Shown here piece after piece: positions 31,201 through 40,500 of a stretch of DNA of 41,661 bases (the stretch's first letter is position 1; every line of letters starts with the position of its first letter). Source of the DNA: Auxenochlorella pyrenoidosa (lineage: Eukaryota > Chlorophyta > Trebouxiophyceae > Chlorellales > Chlorellaceae); NCBI GenBank assembly GCA_001430745.1, contig KQ482042.1, positions 456,844 to 498,504 on the forward strand, in the 5' to 3' direction. A program made the translations under genes and the position numbers. The notes below the pieces were generated by a model, which saw only the letters and a program-made list of their open reading frames with translations, had not been told where the DNA came from and did no database searches.

Positions 31201-33985
31201 GCCCTTCAGGCAAGCCGCCATGGGCGCCGCTGCCCTGCACGCGGCTCGCCAGGGGCTGCCACAGCGGGCGGCCTGTGCTGTGCAGATGTGCACTGCTGAG
31301 TCCTGCCAGCAGCCCACTAAGCAGGCCATGTTGCAGCCCCTGCTGCGCGTGCCCCAAGCAAATGCCGCCTCCCTCTTGGCTCGCTCTGACAACTACTCGT
31401 AGCTGCGCCACGTCCACCCCCAACCCCAACCCCAACCCACCCCACCCCCTCCCGCCCACTGTGTGTGCAGGGCCACCGAGGACGACATTGTTGAATTCTT
31501 TTCGCAGTGCGGCACGGTGGTGGACGTGGTGCGGCGCACCAACCAGGAGGGTGAGGCGGCGGCCGCCCGCCAAGGCGCCCGCTGCACCCCAGGCCTGCCT
31601 TCTTATGCTAGCCGGCGCAGCGGTGTCTTGGATGGTATCACCCTCTCCGACTGTCCTCCCCTATCAAAGCAGCGCCATTCTTTGACCGCATCCTGGTTCA
31701 GCGCACGCCTCAGCTCCCCTTTCTGGCCCTCACCCCCCACGGCCCGCAGGCAAGCTCAACTCCTTCTGCCACGTGCAGTTTGACACTACGGAGGCGATGG
31801 AGCGCGCCTGCCAGCTCACGGGGTCGCGTAAGTGCCGCGCCGCATGCCCCGCCGCTGCCCCTCAACCTCCCCCTGCATGCCCGTCATGTGTGCTGTCCTC
31901 TGGGCCTCCTGCCCTGCTGGGTGTGGCTCTCGGGTGCGCCAGCATTGGGCCCCTGGGGGGCTGTCGCTTCCCCCACACTTGCCGGCCCCAGCCCTGGCCT
32001 GGAGCCAACACAACACCGTCCGCCTGCTCACCCTGCAGTGCTGTTGGGGCGCACGCTGACCATCGACGCCTCCACCAGCGGCGCGGCGGGTGCGGCGCGC
32101 GCCGTGCAGCCCGTGGAGGGCTGCTGGTTCTGCCTGAGCAACCCCAACGCCGACGTGGAGCTGGTGGCCTCTGTGGGTGAGGCTTCCTGAATCCACGCCT
32201 TGGGGCTGTAATCTTGCATTTTTTCTCTCTGTGGGTGAGGCCCCCGCGCCCAGTCCTCCTTTCTCACCGGCGCCCGCTGCGGAGCACCGACCAACCAGCG
32301 CCGGCTGCTGCCCGCAGCACCGCCCGGCCTTGTTGCACCCCCCGTTGGCCTGGCCTGATGCGAAGCCCCCTGCATGCATGCACGTCCTGCAGGCGAGGAG
32401 TGCTATGTCGCCCTGGACAAGGGGGCCATTACTGACCAGCATGTGCTGGTCCTGCCCGTGGAGCACTATGCCTCCTCCCTGGCGGCGCCGGCCAGCACAA
32501 CAGAGGAGATGGCGCGGTGAGGGGGAGGGGCGGGCGCGCGCGGGGCCGCAGGCGGCAGGCGCCCTGCGCCAGCCGCCCCTCTGTGGCTGGCGGCGTGCGC
32601 AGCTGGCGGCGGCTCCCCTTTAGCGATGGCACCTGGAGGCACCTGCCGGCGCCGCGCTCCTGCTGCGCTGCTCGGACTGGCCGCCCTCGTTGTGGGTTGG
32701 TGCCAGCAGCCGTCCATCCACAATTGCGTTTCCCCGGGGTTGATTTGAGTGTGGACCCCACCCATGCAGTTACCACTCGGTGACTTCATCTCAATTCAAA
32801 CCCTGCAGGTACCTTTCGGCGCTGCGCTCCTGCTTTGCGGCCGGCGGCAAGGAGCTGGCAGGCTTTGAGCGCTACATGAAGCTGCGCAAGAGCGGCGGCA
32901 ACCACTGCCACCTCAACGCAATTGCGGTGCCGGGTGCGAGGCGGCCTGCAGAGCAGGATGCCGCAAGGCAGCTGCGGGGCGCGCAGACCGCTGTGCATGG
33001 ATGCACATCTGCCTGCCCCCCTGTGTCCCGACAGCTCAACGAGCACCCTGCCAGACTCTGCTTGGGACAGGCTTGCGAGGCCCCTCCTCTGCTGTTGCTC
33101 CCTCGCCCAAACTGAAGGCTGCGACTGCTTGTGTGCCGTGTGTTCTTTGCAGCGGCTGCGGCAAAGCAGGCGCGTGCGGCTTTTGAGCGGGCAGCCGAGC
33201 GGCACGGCTTCTCCTTCACCCACCTGCCAAAGGTGGCGGATGATGCGGCGGCGCGGGAGCAGCTGCGCACAGCAGGTGCGCCTTCTAGGGACGGCCTGCG
33301 GCAGCATTCTACTGCGATCGGCACAGCGCGGGGCTGCTGCTTTAGGTAGCGCTCATGCCCTCGCTTCCAGCGGCCTCCAGCCAGCTGCAGAGCGTAAGAT
33401 GCTGGGTGGCCCCTTCCGCTTGCCTGGCCATTGCATCCGATGGCACCCCCCGCGCCTCCCCTCTGCCCCTGCCGCAGTGGGCGAGGGCGAGTACTTCCTG
33501 GCCCTGCTGCCCGACGGCTCGCGGCTGGTGCACCCCATTGCCTACGGCGAACGCTTCCCGCTCAACTTTGGGCGCGAGGTGCTGGCGCAGCTGGCGGGTG
33601 TGCCGCAGAGGTGGGTGGCTCCCCCAGGCTTGAAGCGAGATGGTGCATGTTGGTGCCGGGGAGCAGGGGCGCGGTCTGGCGGCTGGCCCGCGTCGCAACA
33701 GACGCGCAGCGCTGGCAGGCGTGCGGCGGGGGGTGATGCGGGGGTGCCCAGCAAAGGCAGTGTGCGGCTGTGGACCCTTGACTGGTGCTGTCGAGCCCGC
33801 TCCTTGCATTTCCCGCGTGAGGCCAAACCTGACTCCCACCCCCCAACCCCCAAACCCCCACCCCACCCCCACGCTTTGTGCACAGGGCCGACTGGAAGGC
33901 TTGCGAGTCCAGCAAGGCGGAGGAGGAGGCGCGCACAGAGCGGTTCAAGGCGGCCTTCCAGCCGTACGACATCATGACGGGCTGA
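28278..33985 (+). CDS. CWF19L1: CWF19-like protein 1 with an internal RRM, 641 aa
   Basis: Eighteen inferred exons: 28278-28410, 28569-28700, 28944-29108, 29446-29577, 29765-29824, 30005-30093, 30307-30381, 30602-30706, 30852-30924, 31149-31209, 31471-31550, 31750-31827, 32039-32176, 32393-32516, 32809-32933, 33153-33275, 33478-33610, 33886-33985 (1926 nt, in frame). The N-terminal metallophosphatase-like domain begins MVKVLFAGDVGGKVEALFKR and includes FDVLLCTGGFF, PTYFIGGWG and VDVLLTCEWP. An RRM follows (about 330-405): TAFVRNVPF as RNP2, DDIVEFFSQCGTVVDVV, and SFCHVQFDT as RNP1. CwfJ_C_1 (from about 424) has GCWFCLSNP, VLVLPVEHY and a HIT-like GGNHCHLNAIAVP. CwfJ_C_2 (about 535-641) has EYFLALLPDGSRLVHPI, FPLNFGREVL and C-terminal AFQPYDIMTG. 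Family members act in spliceosome turnover with the lariat-debranching enzyme Dbr1; nuclear location is inferred. Three introns (after 28410, 30381, 31209) have GC donors. Confidence 0.87.
29587..29672. repeat. Short GC-rich minisatellite in a CWF19L1-like intron
   Basis: About two and a half imperfect copies of a roughly 36-bp unit built on GGGCGGGTGCTGCGCCAA, inside the intron after 29577. It keeps reading frames open by chance on both strands and is not coding. Confidence 0.6.
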
Positions 33986-34560
33986 GCCGCGCGGGGCACC
34001 GCCAGCACGTGCGCGCGGCACGGCCCATCACCATGGCTCGTTGGGCAGCGCCTGGAAGCTGTTACACCGGGCTGGCAGCATGCGCCAGGCATCACAAGGC
34101 ACTGCTAGATGCCCTGGCGGCAGCCCCCAGCAGCCTGTGGCCTGGCTCCTGGTGAGGGGATGTCTGGCATGCCGCCACGGCATGGCGCATGCAGACACCT
34201 GCACCTTGAGTTGGTCTGCCTTGCCACTTCCTGATTCACCGCGCTCGTGTGAATGAAATATCAGTGTCGTAGCAGGAGGTGGACGGGGCAAAAGGTGGGT
34301 TGAAAGCAGGCAGGATGTGATTGAGCCAGCATGGCAGACCTTGGTGCAACTAGTCTGGTTTTTGGCCATCGCCAATGGCAATCGTCCCAGACAGCATTTG
34401 AGAAATCATGAGTCCAGGAGCAGTGAAAACAAGGTCGTTTGGTCTGAGACTGGCTGCCCTGAGCATGAAGGCCACCCGGAGCATCTGCCTGCTGGCACGT
34501 GCGCGGTGCCCATGCAGGTTTCGCAGCGCCCCAGGGCGCCATCCCCCCTGCCTCAAGGCT
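33986..34560. other. Convergent 3' intergenic region
   Basis: 575 bp between the 3' ends of the CWF19L1-like gene and the minus-strand unknown gene. It should hold both 3' UTRs. A minus-strand TGTAA at 34062-34066 lies about 495 bp past the stop of the unknown gene, close to the opposing stop, so transcripts may overlap. No gene is seen. Confidence 0.4.
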
Positions 34561-36298
34561 TTACTCCTCCAATACAAACTCCATCGCACTGTCTCGTGAC
34601 AGCTCGACAGCAGGCTTGCGCCACAACTTGGACTGGAGCCTACGGCTGCAGGCAGAGGGCAGATGGGTCAGGGGATCAGGCAGCTGAGGAAAGCAGGGGA
34701 GGCAGCAAGGGAACTCGCAATGCGTGACCGCAAAAAAACTGCACCAGGCGGTACCAGCAGGCAGCATCAGTCCACCCGCTGCCGTGTGCTCACCTGGGCT
34801 GGGTGCGCTTTGGTTCGGGCGACGAGTCCAGGCGGATCAGGTCCAGCCGGGCGCGCTGCAGGGTGGCTGCCAGCAGCGCCGCGCCCGCAGCAGCGGCGCC
34901 AGACGCCTCCCCCCGGTAGCGCTGCATGGTCGACCATGCCGCCCCGCAGCGCTGCAGCAGCTGCTTCCCAGCGGTGGCCTCGGCCACGGCGCCCCGCTCC
35001 CAGGGCGCAGGCAGCAGGCCTGGGCGGCGCGTCAGCTGGCGCAGCGCCAGCCCAGCGCGCTGCCAGGCCGCCAGCACAGCGTGCAGCGTGGCCGGAGAGT
35101 CTGCTCCGGGCTCGCCAGCAAGCTGCAGGGCTGCACCCGCCGCCCTGACGGCCCACCAGTGGGTGCCCTGCTCTGCGGCCAGCTGGCAGGCTCGCAGGTA
35201 GCGCTCGATGCGCAACGCCGCTGTGCACGCCAGGGCCTCCTCGCCAGCTGGCCGGCCAGCTTCTGTGTAGGCGGCCAGCGCGGCAGCGTCGCCCGCGAGC
35301 ACCAGGCTCTGTGGGCTGTCGAGCTGCAGGCGCAGCAGCAGCGCAGCGCAGCGCAGCGCGCCTGATCGCAGCGCCGCCAGCTCAGCACGGGACAGCGGGT
35401 ACGCGCGCCCCGCCGCCGCCTGCATCGCCGCCGCGTCCGACAGGCAGGCGGGGTCCTCCTGCGCCTGCGCCAGCCGGGCGGCGTTGCGCGCAGCCGTGCA
35501 GCAGCAGGCATGCAGCAGCTGCTCGACAGACATGAGTGGCGGCGCTGCTGCCGCCGCAGGGTCCTCGAGTTCGCAGCTGCTGCCCTTGGCCCAGCCAGCC
35601 TGCACAGCTGCCAGCTGTTCAGCTAAGCATGCCTGCTGGCTAGGGTCATCCAGCCACGCCACTGCAGCCAGGACACTGTCGACCCGCCTGTCCAGAGGCT
35701 GCACTGGGCGCAGGATGCCGGCACCCTGTGAGAAGAGCAGCAGGACGTCAGACAGCTCTGCCAGGCCTGCACAGCCGTCACAGGCCGTGCGGTCGCTGCC
35801 ACAACTGCCCTGTGGGCTGTCGGCGCCGGTGCTGCTACCGTCCATACGTTGCAACCTGCTGCCGCTCTGCAGACTGGGCCAGCAGAGCTTGAAGTAGGCG
35901 CCTATGTGCCTGGCAGCGCCGCTGTCGGCGGCCACCGGCTGCGGGCACAGCCGCTCCGCCTGCGCGGCCAGCAGCACCGCCTGCAGCAGGCGGCGGTGTG
36001 CTTCAGGGGTTGGCCCTGAGGCAGGCTGTCCCGATGCATCCAGCGGCAGCAGCTCTGCGGCTGCTCCCAGCAGCCACAAGCAGCTCTCCATGGCTGCCAC
36101 ATCTGGGTCGCGCTGCGCTGGCGGCGCAGCGGCAGCCCGCTCTTCGCATTGCCACAAGATCTCCTGGCTGGATTGTGCTGAGCGCATGGCTTGACTGTCC
36201 AGAGCACTAAGGCAGGACTGCAAGCGTGTCGAGGCGTGGAGGTCGCTGGGCGGCAGCCACAGCGGTCGGGATGGAGGCCTTCTGGGGTTGAACGGCAC
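34561..36298 (-). CDS. Uncharacterised Ala/Leu-rich helical protein, 529 aa, two exons
   Basis: Exon 1 is 36298-34794, a single 1.5-kb exon, unusually long for this window. Exon 2 is 34645-34561, joined in phase 2 across a 148-bp GT-AG intron; the product ends SAMEFVLEE. I do not recognise the family. The protein is rich in Ala, Leu, Gln and Arg, with many predicted amphipathic helices and few Gly/Pro breaks after residue 220. It has scattered Cys (LLHACCCTAARNAARLA; a cluster CGSDRTACDGC near residue 170) and no signal peptide, transmembrane segment or nucleotide-binding motif. The pattern would fit an alpha-solenoid or scaffold protein. Coding status is supported by the long open frame, clean splice and in-frame short terminal exon. 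The upstream limit is the first in-frame ATG (MPFNPRRPP). Confidence 0.6.
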
Positions 36299-37578
36299 CG
36301 CCCTCCCGCTAATTTTACCTTGTTATGCACCAACAAGGCGATCGGGCCGGCGAGCGCGGAAAAAGAGGCGGGAGGAGGCGCCGGTGGCAGACTGTCGTGT
36401 TTGTGGGGGCGGAGCGGGCGGGCGCCTGTGTGAGCTCTATCGTTATTGATTGATTGATCGCAGACAGTCGAGCCCGGCAAAGATGCCCCAGGCCAGGAGC
36501 TTACCGCTGCCAGCAAGGCGAAGCGCAGGCAGCGGCAAGCGCCGCAGCCACATGGGGTGCAAGTGCAAACTTGCATTCCTGCTGCGACATGGCGTGCAGA
36601 TATGTGCACACCCATCAATGTTCCCACAGAACATGGCCCTCATCGGGGCAAGAGAGACGTTGGGTTTACATGGCGTACCTGCACACCACCTCGACAATCG
36701 GGCATTAACTTGAACCTGCTGAGTCCAAGCTATTCCCTCAGAACCGGCTAGGCTGCAGCACGCATATTTCCTCCGTGTCAGCAGATGTAGGCCACTTACT
36801 TCAGCATAGCCAATGTGGCCAGCGAGCTGAAGCGGAGCGAATGCTGGGGCTTCACGAGTGCAGCAGGGGGGGGGGGGGGGGGAGAGGGGGGGAGGGGTAT
36901 GGGGGTGCTCGTAGTGTTGAGCCATGCCGAGCGGCCCACACTGCCATTTGGGCCCACTTCCTCATCGAAGTCTGCAGCCATCACTCCCGCCCTGTGCTTT
37001 CCTACCAAGAAATGCTCAGAAGCCGCCAGGCGGGCATTGTAGCCCTTCCCCTTCCCGCCCCCTGCCTCTTAGCAGCAGCCGCACTGGAGCTTTCATTTCA
37101 CCATAGCTTGGACAGACAACAATCATGGGTATCAAGCCCTTCCCATGCCTCCTCCCACATCTGAACAGAGGGTGTCCGCCATGCAGGCGTGCCTGCTGCA
37201 GCTCCGGCACACAGCGCCACGTCACGCCCGGGGGTAGTCTGTGCTGTATGCGTCCGTGAAATTGTGAGGTCGAACCACATGGTCTGTCCAAGAACGAGTC
37301 TCACAAGCCTTTCTGTGCAAGCAACCAGTCTTGTTCAGCTCCCAAGCTGACGTGGCTGCCGGATTCAGAAGTCGTTACAGCAGCGATCACATCTAGTGGA
37401 CCAAGAGGCGGCGGCGCACTGGCAATCAATAAGGTTGGCCAACAACACGGGCGTGCTGAGCTGGGCGCAGCATCAAATTCCAACTGGATGCCAATCGCAG
37501 CTTTGTGAGTCAGCCCATACCAATCCTAGGCATTTGGATCATTGGTTTAGGCTCTGTTGCGCCCTGGCGAGCGCCCAA
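36299..37578. promoter_or_regulatory. Divergent intergenic region with a G17 tract
   Basis: 1280 bp between two divergent genes, less GC-rich than its surroundings. It holds a TGAT/ATTGATTG repeat near 36444-36457 and a 17-bp G run at 36866-36882 followed by further G-rich sequence with quadruplex potential. Short open frames on both strands show no recognisable motif or splice-supported structure, so I call no gene here. Confidence 0.5.
36866..36882. repeat. G17 homopolymer
   Basis: Seventeen consecutive G residues on the plus strand, followed by GAGAGGGGGGGAGGGG. Such tracts are length-variable and could form a G-quadruplex. Length may be misestimated by sequencing. Confidence 0.9.
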
Positions 37579-40500
37579 ATGGCCGCTGTGGGGCTGCGCC
37601 TTCTCAGCGCGCCTGGCCCTCGCAGGTGTGCCCTCTGGGAGGCTCAAACGATGCAGTGCTTCCATGAAATGCCAGGGTTTGGATCAGGAAATTGTGCTCC
37701 GGATGAGAATTTAACTGGTGGGCAGGCGGCGCCGCCGGTGGCGGGTGGCTCGTCGCTTGTGCAGCTTTACACCAATGTTCATTTTAATGCACAATTGAAG
37801 TCCCCAATCGACCTAAACATGCTCATGGATTTGCAGTAGTGCGGCTGCACGGAGGCGCAGCAGGCGGGCCCCAGCTGTCCACTGTTTCCAGCGCCAGAGC
37901 GCCGGCAGCAGCACCGCCAGCCGTCTCGCCAGCCCTCCCACCCCCGGAAGCACCCTCGAGGCGCTAGAGGAAATTGTGAATTGCGCACCCCTGCCCTCGG
38001 CGTGCAAAACAGCAGGATCAGCAGTAGACACCACAGATGCAGGTCTGCTGGCGACAGACCTGCCAACGGAGGGCGCCGCCAGCAGCAGAGCACACAGCGA
38101 CAGCAATGGCAACCGCAATGGCGCAGCAGCGCTGCACCCGGCTGCGCAGGTGCAGCCAGAGGAGCCGGCGGGGGGGCAGGGCAGCATGCCTGCTGGCCCG
38201 TCCTCCTCGCCGGTGGCGGCGGCGGCGGCAGCAGCAGAGGCGGCGGCGCCGCCAGCCGAGCCCTACACCCTGCAGAAGAAGGTGGCGCTGGCTGGGGGGG
38301 TGCTGGACCTGGTGCACCTCGAGGCGGGCCGGCTGCTGCGCATCTGGATGCCCCCAGGTGAGCGCGGGCCGCTCCAGCGCCCACAACTACCCGCTTTGCG
38401 CGCCCTCCCGCACGCTGCCCTGCCGGCTGACCCTGACTTGTATGAGCGGAGGACTTATTACCAGCGGAGGCTTCCGACCTGCAGGGTACAGTCGAGAGGA
38501 GGCGGCGCGCCGACCGATGCCCCTGCTGATCTTGAACGACGGCCAGGCAAGGGCTGCGGCGCCCCGGGCTGGTCCCGCCCTCGCATGAAGCAGCTGCCTG
38601 CGCTCCTGACGGGGGCAGTGCAGCCATGCCCCAATCAACTGTACTGGATAGGCAGCAGCGGAAGGAGCGGCTTGCATGAAGGCCTTGGAGCGCTCCCTCG
38701 TGCCGCCTCTGCCCTGCAGAATCTGTTTGACGACTCGCTGTCCTTTTCTGGCTGCTGCTGGCGGGCGGGCGAGGCGGCCGCGGCGCTCATCACCTCGGGC
38801 CAGCTGCCCCCCTTCCTCATCCTGGGGGTCGACCACGCGGGGGCCAACCGCAGCCTCGAGTACCTCCCCTACAAGCCCGGCACCGGGCCAGGTGTGAGGG
38901 GCCAGCGGGGAGGGCGTCCAAGAAGTGCCAATGCGGTCGGGGTGGGGCAAACACTTGCACCACCTGCGGCGGCTCCAGCGGGGCCGCTGCCAGCCGGGCA
39001 GGCCCGGCGGGCTCGCCCCCTTCCCTGCCCTTGTGCATTGGTTTGCCCCTACCCCATCCAGTTGCCCCCCTCCCTCCCTCCCTCCCTCCCTCCCTCCCTC
39101 CCGCCCTCTGCCGCCCCACCCATCACTGCAGGCGGCTTCCGCAGCGACGCCGCCGAGTGGCCCGGCGGCGGGGTTGGCCCCTACCTGGACCGGGTGTTTG
39201 ATGAGGTGCTGCCGTGGGTGCAGGCCACGTATGGCGCGGCCACCGACCCCGCTCGCATCGCCTTTGGCGGCTCGTCCTTTGGCGGCATCTGCACGCTGGC
39301 GGCGTGCATGCGCCACGCCGGCAGGTTTGGCGCCGCCCTGGTGGAGAGCCCCTCCCTGTGGTTTGCCGAGGAGCGCTTCCTCAGGTGGGCCGGGGGTGGG
39401 GGGTGCGGCCATGTCAGGCCTTGCTAGGGGGAGCACGGAGCCTGGAGCAGCCGCTGTGGCAGCGCCCATGCCTGCTGCCCGCCGCGATGCCGCAAACCTC
39501 CCCTGCCGCGCCCCGCCTGCCTGCTCGGGCAGCGCGCAGTGCGGAGCCGCCCTGCGGAACTCGCCCCCACCCGGTGCTGCCGCCCCTGTGCTGTGGGCCA
39601 CGCGCGCTTGCAGGGAGGACCTGCCAGCCTACGCCGGCCCCTGGCCGCAGCGCGTCTTCCTGGCCATGGGCAGCCGCGAGTTCACGGGCACGCGCCCGCA
39701 GGCAGCGCAGGCGGGCGGCGCCCGCTGGGACGCCCTGCTGGCGCGGTACTGCGAGGAGCTGGCGGCGCTGCTGGGAGAGCAGGGGCTGGGCCCCGACCGG
39801 CTCAAGTGGGAGGTGAGTTGTCCCCAGGGCGCCTGGTGCGCTCGCGGATGGTGGAAGGGTGGGCAGGTGCAGGTTTGCGGGGCGGGCAGGCGGCCACCGT
39901 GCAGCTTGGCGGGCGGCCCGCCTGGGTACCAACCTCGCGCCAGCCCGCAGGCTGGCATGCGTCAACACGCTGATACCCATTCCATACTCCCTCCTCTGCC
40001 CTGCCTGCCAGATCGGCGAGGGCGCGGGCCACACCGAGTCGGCCTGGGCGGCGCGGCTGCCCGGCGCGCTGCGCTTCCTGCTCAGCCCCTGGTGGGCCGA
40101 CGCGGCGGGGGCGCACGCCGGCGACCTCTTCTTCACCAGCCCCCGCCGCCTGCAGGCCGGCCAACCCGCCACCCTGTTTGTAAACGCGGCGCGCAGCACG
40201 CCCCTGGCGGGCGCGGCGACGCCCCTGCAGCTGCGCTACGGCTTCAACAACTGGTCGCTGGGCGCGGGGGAGGCCGCGCTGGTGCCCGCGCCCCAGCTCG
40301 ATGCCGCGGCGGCCCAGCACCGCCCGCACGACCGCGCTGCCTGGCAGGCGTTCAGCTTTGTGGTGCCGCACAAGGCGTACGAGATGCAGTTTGTGCTCAC
40401 CGACGGTCGGCGCTGGGACAACAACGCAGGCAAGGCATTGCATCGCGCGGGCCGGGCTGGCAGGCTGCATTGGCCACTAGATGGCAGGTCGGGCGGGCCG

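Noticed and set aside
31416..31450. CCCCAAC repeats resembling telomeric or ciliate-type repeats (also near 33840)
   Set aside because: Only three to four imperfect copies, inside introns directly upstream of acceptors; better explained as polypyrimidine tracts.
37396..37839. 147-codon plus-strand frame upstream of the esterase
   Set aside because: No motif or upstream splice support; it overlaps the proposed first exon and intron of the esterase, which give a phase-consistent transit-like leader.
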